From assembly GCA_963747985.1 (NCBI GenBank), contig CAVVHG010000001.1:682001-746000 (forward strand): 64,000 bases of DNA, in the 5' to 3' direction. Positions 19,317 to 27,862 of the stretch are shown here, one piece after another; the first letter of the stretch is position 1; every line of letters starts with the position of its first letter. Under the pieces are notes generated by a model, which had not been told where the DNA came from, ran no database searches, and was given only the letters and a program-made list of their open reading frames with translations. Both the position numbers and the translations under genes were made by a program. The DNA comes from JACADW01 sp963747985. Its GTDB lineage: Bacteria; Acidobacteriota; UBA6911.

Positions 19317-19400
19317 CTTCTTTACCGCAGAGGCGCAGAGATAACTATTTGTTTCTAAAAACAGATAGCCGTGGTTCTTTGCGTCTCTGCGGTAAGGAGA
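19317..19400. repeat. REP-like inverted repeat between convergent genes
   Basis: TTTACCGCAGAGGCGCAGAG on the left pairs with CTTTGCGTCTCTGCGGTAAG on the right around an AT-rich centre. It fills the gap between the stops of the epimerase and the convergent deacylase and could act as a bidirectional terminator. A related element is at 62170-62271. Confidence 0.7.
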
Positions 19401-19406
19401 GTCGAG

Positions 19407-21104
19407 TCACTGCGTTGCGCCGCGGGCGCGCAAGGCACGCCCGGCCATAGTCCCGGTCATCCTCCCCCGTTCGAACGCCAACTGTCCGTTTACGAGCACG
19501 TATTCGACACCCGTCGACTGTCTGTTCGGCTCGTCAAACGTGGCGTTGTCGATAATCCGGCCTGCGTCGAAGACAGCAATATCGGCGTAGAAACCGGCCT
19601 TGAGAAGACCGCGGTTGTCCAATAGTTCTCGCTGAGCGGGCAGGGAAGTGATCTTGCGGACCGCCTGTTCGAGGGGCATCAGGTTCAGGTCGCGCGCGTA
19701 GCGTCCCAGGAAGCGGGGCATGGAACCCCATGCGCGCGGATGGTTGTGCGGCTCAAACAGCGGGCCATCGGGCGGACTCGCGCTGCAATCCAGTCCGATG
19801 CTTGTCCAGGGCTGGCGCAGGCCGGTAATCAGGTCCTCTTCGCTGGCCATGAAATAGAGCGCGCCGGTTTGGGCTTGATCGGCCAGGACGAAATCGAGCA
19901 GCGCTTCAAGCTCGGGCTTGCCTTCGGCTTTCGCCATATCCGCCACGCTCATGCCGTCGTATTTCTTGAGGGCAGGACTGGTTACAGATGAGATGATCAC
20001 TCCCGGGCCCCCTCCGCAATCCAGATACAGGTTCTCCCAATCCGCGTGTGGTTCAGACATCTCCCTGGCAATGCGCTGGCGGGTGGCAGGATCGCGCAGG
20101 CGCTCCAGGAGTTTGTCTGAGCCGCCGTCTGCGACCCACGGAGGAAGCGACGAGGCAAGCGCAGTGGCGCCGGCGATGTAGGGATACATGTCGGCAGCGA
20201 TATCGAGGCCCGAATCGCGCGCCGCCTGGATTCTTGCCACTACCTGCTTCATGTTCCCCCAGCGGCTCTTCCCGCTTACTTTCAGATGGAAGATCTCGAC
20301 CGGAAGTCCGGCCTCGCGGCCGATTCGGATTGCTTCCTCGAGGGCCTCCGTCTGGCTTTGTCCTTCGCTTCTCATATGGGTGGCGTACAGCCCGCCGTAC
20401 CGGGCTGCGACTCTGGCGAGTTCGATCAGTTCCTGAGTCCTGGCGTAATGCCCGGGCGGGTAGATGAGGGCTGTGGAGATGCCGAAAGCGCCCTGCTGCA
20501 TCGCCCGCGCGACGAGCTCCTTCATCTGCTCCAATTCTGCCGGTGTCGGCGCGCGATCCGCATCCCCGATGATGGCCTCGCGCACCTGAGCAGCGCCCAC
20601 ATAGGTTCCGAGATTGATAGGTGTTCCCGTCTTCTCGAGCCTCCGGAAGTAACCGGCCAGGTCGGTCCAGTCGACGGTCAGGTGAAAGAGATCGAGCAGG
20701 GGCTTCAGAGCGGCGATTGTGAGTTCATTCTGCGGTGCAACCGATTGGCCCTCGCCGGTGATCTCCGTCGTGATCCCCTGCGAAAGCTTGCTGATCGCGC
20801 GGTTATCGACCAGGAGCGATGCCTCCGACTGGCCCAGCATGTCGATGAAGCCGGGCGAGACGACGAGGCCCGAGGCGTCGATGACGCGTTTCGCTTTGAT
20901 GGAACCGGGTCGCCCGATGGCTGCGATCCTGTCCCCCCGCACCGCAACATCCCCGGAATACCATGGGTTGCCGGTCCCATCCACGATCCGGCCGTTCCGG
21001 ATGAGAACGTCGCAGGGCTCGGTGGTCGGGGTTTGACCGGGGCTATCGCCGACCGTGAGACAGCAAAGCGCAACTACCCAGAGGCCGAAGGATGTTCTTG
21101 TCAT
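19407..21104 (-). CDS. Secreted N-acyl-D-amino-acid deacylase-like amidohydrolase
   Basis: A 565-residue amidohydrolase-superfamily protein with a signal peptide (SFGLWVVALCCLTVG). It shows the N-terminal composite sheet (DVLIRNGRIVDGTGNPWY), VVSPGFIDMLGQ, the metal-site region YATHMRSEG, FHLKVSGKSRWG and the C-terminal HPRAWGSMPRFLGRYARDL, all typical of the D-aminoacylase/N-acyl-D-glutamate deacylase family. Note that the usual PGFIDxHxH reads FIDMLGQ, so the first metal histidines are absent, as in a distinct subset of this family. ATG 21104 is preferred over the upstream 21134 because GAGAGGG lies nine bases before it and the signal peptide starts there. It converges with the epimerase gene. 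Confidence 0.85.
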   Translation of the reverse strand: MTRTSFGLWVVALCCLTVGDSPGQTPTTEPCDVLIRNGRIVDGTGNPWYSGDVAVRGDRIAAIGRPGSIKAKRVIDASGLVVSPGFIDMLGQSEASLLVDNRAISKLSQGITTEITGEGQSVAPQNELTIAALKPLLDLFHLTVDWTDLAGYFRRLEKTGTPINLGTYVGAAQVREAIIGDADRAPTPAELEQMKELVARAMQQGAFGISTALIYPPGHYARTQELIELARVAARYGGLYATHMRSEGQSQTEALEEAIRIGREAGLPVEIFHLKVSGKSRWGNMKQVVARIQAARDSGLDIAADMYPYIAGATALASSLPPWVADGGSDKLLERLRDPATRQRIAREMSEPHADWENLYLDCGGGPGVIISSVTSPALKKYDGMSVADMAKAEGKPELEALLDFVLADQAQTGALYFMASEEDLITGLRQPWTSIGLDCSASPPDGPLFEPHNHPRAWGSMPRFLGRYARDLNLMPLEQAVRKITSLPAQRELLDNRGLLKAGFYADIAVFDAGRIIDNATFDEPNRQSTGVEYVLVNGQLAFERGRMTGTMAGRALRARGATQ

Positions 21105-21255
21105 GGTTGCCCTCTCCAAAGGCGCCGACTGCATGTTCAGCTCTGCCGGGTGAGCCGGTGGCCGCCAGCCTGCCCTCCAGAGCTCGCTTGCGAAACGCTG
21201 AATCTATCAGATTTCTTAGCCGGCCAACCATTCTCTTAGATGCTTTCTTTTCCAG

Positions 21256-21284
21256 TTGACTGCTCGTCGTCTCCGACCTAAGGT
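21256..21284 (+). promoter_or_regulatory. Possible sigma-70-type promoter of the third serine hydrolase
   Basis: TTGACT at 21256-21261 and TAAGGT at 21279-21284 are separated by 17 bp and point to the gene at 21374. The -35 is good and the -10 weak. The 21105-21373 gap is a divergent intergenic region and otherwise holds nothing recognised. Confidence 0.35.
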
Positions 21285-21373
21285 GCTCTATTCACCAGGC
21301 ACCGCCGCGTCCGCACAAGAACATAGCTCTCATTGTACCGGGCCCGGCACATCGCCAGACCGAAGGGAGAACC

Positions 21374-23368
21374 ATGAAACTCGCATCTCGTCCGGCTCGC
21401 ATTCCCGGTTTCAATCTTGTGACCATACTCCTCCTCATCGGGGCAGCAGTTGTCCTGGTCGCGCAGTCGCCTGCTCCCCAGACACCCGTTCAGGATGTGC
21501 TGAAACAGGAAGCCCCGGCTGCAGGACCGGCGGGCCGCCCCGAGCTCACAGCCAGCGATGTCGGGGCCTTCTTCGACGGACTTGTACCTCTGCAACTGGC
21601 CCGTGAAGATGTTGCCGGCGCAGTGGTCGTGGTGGTGAAAGACGATGGGATCCTGTTCTCGAAAGGCTATGGATACGCCGACGTTGAGAAGAAGGCCCCG
21701 GTGAGCCCGGGGGGGACTCTCTTCCGGCCTGGTTCGGTATCCAAGCTGTTCACCTGGACGGCGGTCATGCAGCTGGTGGAGCAGGGCAAGCTCGACCTCG
21801 ATCGCGATGTGAATCAGTACCTGGACTTCAAGTTGAACGCGCCAAAGCCGATTACGCTGCGCAATATCATGACCCACACCCCCGGCTACGAAGAGGTGGT
21901 AAAGGACCTGTTTATCGATGAGGAGAAAAACCTCAAATCCCTTCGCGAGTACCTGACCACGCACGAGCCGGAGCAGATCTTCGCCCCGGGAACCACGCCC
22001 GCCTACTGCAACTATACAACCGCGCTGGCCGGTTATATCGTGCAGCACATTTCCGGGCAGTCGTTCGACGAGTACATAGAGCAGCACATTTTCCAACCGC
22101 TTGACATGCCGCATTGCACCTTCCGGCAGCCGTTGCCGGATGCGCTAAAGCCGATGATGTCGCGCGGCTATGTCCAGGGATCCGATCCCCCAAAGGACTT
22201 CGAGATCGTGCAGGCGTGGCCGGCCGGCAGCTCGTCGATGACCGGTGCGGAGATTGCTCATTTCATCATCGCGCACATGCATGATGGCGAATACCAGGGC
22301 AGACAGATTCTGAAGCCTGAGACTGCCCGCCTGATGCACTCCCGTGCCTACACGAACCTCCCCGAAATGAACGGCATGGCGCTCGGTTTTTATGAAGAGT
22401 CGCGCAACGGACACCGGATCATCGGCCACGGTGGCGACACGATGTACTTCCACAGCGACCTGCACGTCATGCAGGACGCGGGTATCGGTTTCTTTGTTTC
22501 CTACAATAGCGCCGGAAAAGGAGAAAACAGTCCCCGCACCTGGTTATGGCAGGAGTTTCTTGACCGGTATTTCCCTTACGAGCCGCCCGCTCCCGCACAG
22601 GGTCTCAACCCCAAGGAAGATGCCAGGCAGGTCGCCGGGTCCTACATCGTAAGCCGCCGGTCTGAAAGCAGCTTCATAAAGGTAGGAAACGCTTTCGGCC
22701 TGGCGAAGATTGAAGCCGGCGATGACGGCACGATCAGCTGCGACCTCCTGAAGGACCTGAATGGCAAACCGAAGAAATTCAAGGAAGTCGCGCCACTACG
22801 CTTCCGGGATGTCAATGGTCAGGACCAGGTCGCGTTCAGGAAGGACGGCGAGTCTTCGCTCCGGCTGATTATCGATTTCCCATTCATGGTTTTTGACAAA
22901 GTGCCCTGGTACCAGAAGAGCTGGTTCGTCCTGACGATTGTGATCGGCAGCCTTGCGATTCTTTTGCTCTCCCTGTTGCTCTGGCCTGTGAATTTCTTCC
23001 TGCGCCGGCACTACGGCAAACGGCTTGAACTCTCGAAAGGAGAGAGGAGGCTGCGCCTGCTCACCCGTATTGGCGTTGTGCTTAACCTGGCCTTCGCCGT
23101 TTCCTTTGCGCTTCTTTTCACCTCGGCGATGAAGAACATCGGGATGTTGACGCCAAAGCTCGATCCGAAGATTCATCTGATCCAGGTCGTCGGTATCCTG
23201 GGGGCGTTGGCCACCATCGCTGCAATCCTCAATGCCTGGCGTTCCCGGGCCAATTCATCGGTATGGCTCTGGGGCAGGCTCTGTAATTGGCTGGTCGCCG
23301 CGGCTTTTCTCGGCTTCACGTGGTTTGCGGTGCACTTTAACCTGCTGAACATGAATTTGCACTACTAG
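21374..23368 (+). CDS. Secreted/membrane serine hydrolase, paralogue of 14371-16392
   Basis: A 664-residue protein matching the gene at 14371 along its length. It has an N-terminal membrane/signal segment (NLVTILLLIGAAVVLVAQ), a catalytic domain with S121-x-x-K124 in PGSVSKLFTW, a YCN motif in PAYCNYTTAL and HGG in IGHGGDTMYFHS, then a C-terminal region of about four membrane spans starting with VIGSLAILLLSLLLWPV. Conserved blocks such as GKVLFAKGYGYADVEKK in the paralogue and ILFSKGYGYADVEKK here show recent duplication. The two copies bracket the DUF3471 hydrolase, epimerase and deacylase. Start ATG 21374 follows AGGGAGAACC. It is likely a peptidase or esterase acting at the cell surface. 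Confidence 0.85.
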   Translation: MKLASRPARIPGFNLVTILLLIGAAVVLVAQSPAPQTPVQDVLKQEAPAAGPAGRPELTASDVGAFFDGLVPLQLAREDVAGAVVVVVKDDGILFSKGYGYADVEKKAPVSPGGTLFRPGSVSKLFTWTAVMQLVEQGKLDLDRDVNQYLDFKLNAPKPITLRNIMTHTPGYEEVVKDLFIDEEKNLKSLREYLTTHEPEQIFAPGTTPAYCNYTTALAGYIVQHISGQSFDEYIEQHIFQPLDMPHCTFRQPLPDALKPMMSRGYVQGSDPPKDFEIVQAWPAGSSSMTGAEIAHFIIAHMHDGEYQGRQILKPETARLMHSRAYTNLPEMNGMALGFYEESRNGHRIIGHGGDTMYFHSDLHVMQDAGIGFFVSYNSAGKGENSPRTWLWQEFLDRYFPYEPPAPAQGLNPKEDARQVAGSYIVSRRSESSFIKVGNAFGLAKIEAGDDGTISCDLLKDLNGKPKKFKEVAPLRFRDVNGQDQVAFRKDGESSLRLIIDFPFMVFDKVPWYQKSWFVLTIVIGSLAILLLSLLLWPVNFFLRRHYGKRLELSKGERRLRLLTRIGVVLNLAFAVSFALLFTSAMKNIGMLTPKLDPKIHLIQVVGILGALATIAAILNAWRSRANSSVWLWGRLCNWLVAAAFLGFTWFAVHFNLLNMNLHY

Positions 23369-23465
23369 AATTTCGGGGACAGGCTACTCAACCTCGAAAT
23401 TAGCCAAGCCTGGGGAGCATTCGACTTAGCGAGATTTCGAGGTCGAGTAGCCTGTCCCCGAAATT
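23369..23465. repeat. REP-like inverted repeat, GGGGACAGGCTACTC family
   Basis: Two 32-base arms differ at one position; each contains TTTCGGGGACAGGCTACTC and ends with ACCTCGAAAT, around a 33-base centre. It fills the gap between two convergent stops, so it may serve as a terminator for both. A half copy (GGGACAGGCTGCTCAG) lies at 24699-24714 and a fragment of the inner part (GAGATTTCGAGGTC) at 35092-35105. Confidence 0.8.
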
Positions 23466-23467
23466 GT

Positions 23468-24667
23468 TCACATCTTCAGCACTTGCTCAATCCGCGACAG
23501 GGCCCAGTCGATGGTTTCCCTGGAAATGACCAGGGGAGGGGCAAAGCGAATGATGTGATCATGCGTGTCTTTGCAGAGCAGCCCGTGCTCTTTGAGCTTC
23601 AGGCAATATGAGCGGGCCGCGCCTGCTTCCGGGTGGAATTCAAGACCGATCATCAGCCCCCGGCCGCGCACCTCCTTGATCAAAGGATTCTTGAGCTCCT
23701 TCAAGCCGCCAAGAAAGTACTCACCCATCCGGGCAGCATTCTCGATCATCCCCTCCTCGATCAATACCTTTATGGCGGCTCTGGAAACCGCACAAGCCAG
23801 TGGATTGCCGCCGAAAGTGCTGCCATGTTCACCGGGGCGCAACACGCTCATGACTTCGATGTTGGAAAGGACGGCGGAAACCGGATAGAAGCCCCCGGAA
23901 AGAGCCTTTCCGATCAATGTCAGATCGGCTTCGATGCCCTCATGCTCCTCAGCCAGGAGCTTGCCCGTGCGCCCCAAACCAGTTTGGATCTCATCCAGAA
24001 TCAGCACTATCTTGTTCCGGTCGCAGATTTCCCTGGCTGCCCTCAGATATCCTGCGGGGGGAATGATCACTCCAGCCTCGCCCTGAATCGGTTCGACGAG
24101 GAACGCGGCGGTATTGGGGGTGACGGCATCGGCGAGAGCCCCGGCATCCCCATACGGGATGATCTTGAACCCGGGAGTGAACGGGCCGAAACCGGCGCGT
24201 GAACCCTCGTCCGTGCTGAAGCCGACGATGGAGATAGTCCGCCCGTGGAAATTGTTGGCGCAGACAATGATTTCCGCCTGATCTTCCGGTATTCCCTTGA
24301 TGCGATAGGACCATTTCCGGACCGTCTTTATCGCGGTTTCCACCGCCTCGGCCCCGCTATTCATGGGCAGGACACTGTGCGAACGAGTCAATTCACACAG
24401 TTCCTCGTAGAAGAGCCCCAACTGATCATTTCGGAAAGCCCGCGAGGTCAAGGTCAGTCTTTGAGCTTGCTCAATCAAGGCTTTCAGTATTTTCGGGTGG
24501 CAATGCCCTTGATTGACGGCAGAATAGGCCGAGAGGCAGTCCAGGTACCTGTTGCCATTTACGTCCCAGACCCAAACGCCTTCTCCCCGCGTCAAGACCA
24601 CGTCTAGAGGCTTGTAGTTGTGGGCGCCGTACTGATCTTCCAATCGAATGTAGTCACTCTGTTCCAT
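23468..24667 (-). CDS. rocD: Ornithine--oxo-acid aminotransferase
   Basis: A 399-residue class III PLP aminotransferase of full family length. Visible features: the N-terminal GVWVWDVNGNRYLDCLSAYSAVNQGHCHP typical of ornithine aminotransferase, shown here as GVWVWDVNG and AYSAVNQGHCHP, then NSGAEAVETAIK for phosphate binding, LILDEIQTGLGRTG with the PLP-ring Asp, and the Schiff-base lysine K254 in LIGKALSGGFYPVSA. The AYSAVNQGH motif separates ornithine aminotransferase from acetylornithine and GABA aminotransferases. It converts ornithine and 2-oxoglutarate to glutamate semialdehyde and glutamate in the cytosol. It is a single-gene unit between repeat elements and has no arginine-pathway neighbours in the window. 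Pgs-type polymer synthesis far downstream also uses glutamate, but a link is speculative. Confidence 0.92.
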   Translation of the reverse strand: MEQSDYIRLEDQYGAHNYKPLDVVLTRGEGVWVWDVNGNRYLDCLSAYSAVNQGHCHPKILKALIEQAQRLTLTSRAFRNDQLGLFYEELCELTRSHSVLPMNSGAEAVETAIKTVRKWSYRIKGIPEDQAEIIVCANNFHGRTISIVGFSTDEGSRAGFGPFTPGFKIIPYGDAGALADAVTPNTAAFLVEPIQGEAGVIIPPAGYLRAAREICDRNKIVLILDEIQTGLGRTGKLLAEEHEGIEADLTLIGKALSGGFYPVSAVLSNIEVMSVLRPGEHGSTFGGNPLACAVSRAAIKVLIEEGMIENAARMGEYFLGGLKELKNPLIKEVRGRGLMIGLEFHPEAGAARSYCLKLKEHGLLCKDTHDHIIRFAPPLVISRETIDWALSRIEQVLKM

Positions 24668-24880
24668 GATAACTTCCCCCAGCCCAATTAGTTTCCGGGA
24701 CAGGCTGCTCAGTCCCGAAGCTCAAGTGTAATCAAAGGGAATCGCTCTGAACAGTAGAGCCTGCGTTTCAGTTTTGCTTGCCGCGCCTTCTACCTGGCTG
24801 CGATCGAGGCCGATCCGAAGAAATCCTCCTTTTACGGTGATTCAGACACTGCGCAAGCCACACGGCGTTACACACCTGGT

Positions 24881-25088
24881 CTTTCGCCCCTCCAGGGCTC
24901 GTTAGTGATCGGACCCTCATCCGGGGGCTCGCTCCGCTCACCCCCGGCTACATATCCTCAGCCCCTCCGGGGCCATTGGGTAGTTGGGTGCCCCGCCCCG
25001 GAGGGGGCGGCAGACAATAGCCCCGGGTGAGCGAGAGCGAACCCGGGGATTGCGGCGCCAACGTTGACGAGCCCCGGAGGGGCGAAAG
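24881..25088. repeat. Hairpin cluster bounded by 22-base inverted repeats
   Basis: The outer arms CTTTCGCCCCTCCAGGGCTC (from 24881) and GAGCCCCGGAGGGGCGAAAG (to 25088) pair with one mismatch. Inside are further strong hairpins: CGGGGGCTCGCTC with its CACCCCCG partner, GCCCCTCCGGGGC, GCCCCGCCCCGGAGGGGGC and CCCCGGGTGAGC with GAACCCGGGG. The remaining intergenic sequence 24668-24880 and 25089-25155 holds only a half REP near 24699. The element looks like a small non-coding mobile or repeat unit, of a kind common in GC-rich soil bacteria. It contains no gene. Confidence 0.75.
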
Positions 25089-25155
25089 AAACCCGGATGA
25101 CATTGTCACTCCAACCCCCCTACTGTCTGAATCGCAGACTCCTCTTCTTGGGTTC

Positions 25156-25199
25156 TTGACATTTTCATAACAATCCTGCCCCCTTGCGTGTCTTAGACT
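25156..25199 (+). promoter_or_regulatory. Candidate regulator-binding repeats and promoter of sensor kinase 2
   Basis: Half-sites begin at 25156 (TTGACA) and 25167 (ATAACA), 11 bp apart. A -10-like TAGACT is at 25194-25199. Offsets of 38 and 27 bp to the -10 are the same as upstream of kinase 1. The TTGACA could instead be a plain -35 element, though its 32-bp spacer to the -10 is too long for that. Confidence 0.45.
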
Positions 25200-25230
25200 A
25201 ACCCTGACCATTTCGCGGTTAGTGTCACTT

Positions 25231-27086
25231 ATGCGGCGGCATACTCTGCTGTTCCTGGGGGCCGTTGTTTTACCTTCGGTCCTCCTTGTTACACTCGCCA
25301 TACGCACAATCCGTCAGGAAGAGGAGCTCACCGCCAAACACAGAAGCGAGGAAAAGCTTCGCGTAATCTCGCTTGCGCGGCAGGAACTGCTGACCCGGCT
25401 GGAAGGCGTCGCACTCCGTGCCGCAGGCGGGCGGATCACTCCCCGCGACTCCGAAATCGCGCTCGTGGCGCAACTCGAGCGGGGCCGTCTGGTGATGCCG
25501 TGGGAAGCTGCCGCTATGAGGTTTCCATCAAACAACCCATTGGATCTCGCGCTGCAACATGCACAACAGCAGCTCCATGGCCTGCATGATCCTGAGGGCG
25601 CCGCGGCGCAATTGCGTGCGGTGATTCCCGAGGCCAAGACGCCTGAAGAGCGTGCGCGCGCCGAGCTGCTGCTTGCCGCCTGTCTCTTGGCGAAGGGAGA
25701 CCGCGAGGAATCGAGGGCAGTAAACGTGAGGCTGCTGCAACTGAGCCCGGCGGTAACCGACGAGTACGGAATTCCCTACCTGCTTTACGCGGCCCGACGG
25801 CTCCAAACAGATGTGACCGGAGCGAACGATCGCCAGGTTCTGGATGCCATTTCACGCGTAATAGACACCACATGGCTTTCTCCTGTTGCGACATCCATGG
25901 GTGCTGATTTGCTGGCGACGCTTCAGACAAGTTCCCAGATCGGCATCCGTGAACAAGCCACTGCTCTCGAGGGACTTGCCGTGGCACACACGAAGGAGCT
26001 CGAGCAGTTGGGGGATGTCGCAGGCGAGTTGCCGCTGATCGAGAAGGCCGGGGAGCCAACCTGGCTGTTGCTTGGAGACTCTTTGTGCTTGCTTGGACTG
26101 ACGGGCAAGCCGGGGGATGCGGAACGAGTGGTGGTTGTCGCTCGGGCACACGGCGTACTTTCTACCATCAGACTGCCGGAGGGGATGCGTTGGACATCGG
26201 CCGGAGAATCGGCAGGAGAGGCACTCGGCGATCGTCTGCCGGGTCTCAAGATCGCCGGCGAACCCGCTTCGTATCCGGATCGGACGAGTTCGCGACGCTT
26301 CTTTTACCTCTCCACCCTGCTCGTCGTGCTCTCGGTGGCGGCATTCAGCGCATGGCTATTGAACCGCGACGTCCGACGCGAACGACGCCTGGCAACCTTG
26401 CGCTCGCAGTTCGTGTCGAGCGTCTCACATGAACTCAGGACCCCGATTTCGACAATACGCACGTGTGCCGAGCTGCTCGACATGGGCCGCGCCCGGGACG
26501 AAAGGCAGCGAGCCGAATACCTAAAAACCATTATCGGCGAAAGCGAGCGTTTGGGCCGGCTGGTCGGCGGCGTGCTCAACTTCTCACGGATGGAGCAGGG
26601 TGCGCGTGTCTATCGCATCGAGACTGTGAGTCTTAGCGGGATTCTTGAAGCGGCGGTGAAGGAGCTGGACTACCAGCTAAGCGCAGAAGGGCTTCCAGGT
26701 GCGAACCAGCGTCGATGGTGGAAGCCACCAGGTTCGCGCGGATGCCGAGGCGATGCAGGAGGCGATCGTGAATCTCCTGACGAACGCCATGAAGTACTCT
26801 CCCGACCGACGCGAGATCGACCTGAGCCTTCGCATGGGAAGGCAACAACGTCGTCATTCGGGTGCGCGACTACGGCATCGGCATCCCGCCGGAGCAACAG
26901 TCGCGGATCTTCGAGCGTTTCTATCGTGCTCCGCAGCCCGGAAGCGGCGAGGTGCCGGGCGCCGGGCTGGGCCTGACGATCGTGGAGCAGATCGTGAAAG
27001 CCCACGGCGGTCGTGTCGCCGTCGAGAGTCAGCCGGGGCAGGGCAGTACTTTTTCCATCTTCTTGCCTGCTTGCGAGGAGACATGA
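25231..27086 (+). CDS. Membrane sensor histidine kinase with large helical extracytoplasmic domain (module 2; two frameshifts)
   Basis: About 618 residues after correction. A membrane segment (TLLFLGAVVLPSVLLVTLA) is followed by about 330 extracytoplasmic residues rich in paired helices (RARAELLLAACLLAKGDREES), a second span (FFYLSTLLVVLSVAAFSAWLL), HisKA with His400 in VSHELRTPISTIR, then HATPase_c. The frame changes near 26690 and again near 26835: the N box (IVNLLTNAMKYSPD) lies in the middle frame and the G boxes (DYGIGIPPEQQ, GAGLGLTIVEQ) in the last. The domain order is complete once rejoined, so single-base errors or recent mutations are likely. ATG 25231 is preferred to GTG 25222. The stop overlaps the regulator start by four bases. 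Confidence 0.85.
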
Positions 27087-27763
27087 GCCGAATCCTCATC
27101 ATCGAAGACGAGACGGCACTGCTTCGCGCGCTCGCGGACAGTTTCCGCTTCGAATCCTATGAGGTCCTGACGGCCGAGGATGGCGAAGCCGGCTCGCGTC
27201 TGGCCAGGGACAAGAAACCCGACCTCGTGATCCTGGATCTTATGCTGCCCCGCATGAGCGGCTACGAGGTCTGCCGGAAGCTGCGGGAAGAGGGTGTTGA
27301 GATCCCGATCCTGATGCTGACGGCCCGGGGTGAGGAGGCTGACCGGGTGGTGGGACTCGACCTGGGCGCCGACGACTACGTCACCAAGCCTTTCTCGGTC
27401 CGCGAACTGGGCGCCCGCGTACGTGCTCTTCTGCGTCGCGCTAAGCGGCTTCACACCCTGCCGGATAGTCTGCGTTTCGGCGACGTAACCGTCGACTTTC
27501 GGTCTTACACGGCCAGAAAGGGCGATCGAGTCCTGGACCTCACGCGCAAGGAGTTCCAGCTGCTGCGGATTCTGGTTGCGCGGGCACCGGATGCAGTCAC
27601 ACGGGATGAGCTCCTCGACGAGGTGTGGGGGCAGGACTGCTACCCGACGACGCGCACCGTGGACACGCACGTCGCAAACCTGCGAGTCAAACTTGGGGAT
27701 AATGTCCAGGAGCCTCACCATCTCGTCACAGTTCATGGGATCGGGTATCGCTGGTCTCCGTAA
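27083..27763 (+). CDS. OmpR/PhoB-family response regulator (module 2)
   Basis: A 226-residue regulator with receiver acidic residues E8/D9, phospho-acceptor D52 (LVILDLMLPRMSG), TKPF, and a Trans_reg_C domain (LDLTRKEFQLLRIL, TVDTHVANLRVKLG, GIGYRWSP). ATG 27083 overlaps the kinase TGA as ATGA. The frame is open far upstream only because the kinase has shifted into it; the MSRILIIEDE start settles the choice. The DNA-binding helix (TVDTHVANLR) differs from those of modules 1 and 3 (VDNHIVGLR, VDNHINNLR), suggesting a related but not identical target. Confidence 0.92.
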   Translation: MSRILIIEDETALLRALADSFRFESYEVLTAEDGEAGSRLARDKKPDLVILDLMLPRMSGYEVCRKLREEGVEIPILMLTARGEEADRVVGLDLGADDYVTKPFSVRELGARVRALLRRAKRLHTLPDSLRFGDVTVDFRSYTARKGDRVLDLTRKEFQLLRILVARAPDAVTRDELLDEVWGQDCYPTTRTVDTHVANLRVKLGDNVQEPHHLVTVHGIGYRWSP

Positions 27764-27775
27764 ATTGAAGAACAT

Positions 27776-27829
27776 TTGACAATTGCTGAAGGGTGCCGTG
27801 ACAACCCGGGAATTCCTCTTCGATATCCT
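27776..27829 (+). promoter_or_regulatory. Candidate regulator-binding repeats and promoter of propeller gene 2
   Basis: TTGACA at 27776 and GTGACA at 27798 are 22 bp, two helical turns, apart. A -10-like TATCCT is at 27824-27829. The offsets of 48 and 26 keep the phase seen at the other module promoters. The intervening half-site at 27787 is degenerate. Weakest member of the set. Confidence 0.4.
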
Positions 27830-27862
27830 CGATGACGCTGAAACGAGGAGAGGAGGTTCTCA

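Noticed and set aside
24881..25088. Rho-independent terminator for rocD
   Set aside because: It lies upstream of rocD (minus strand), has no T-run and is much larger than a terminator.
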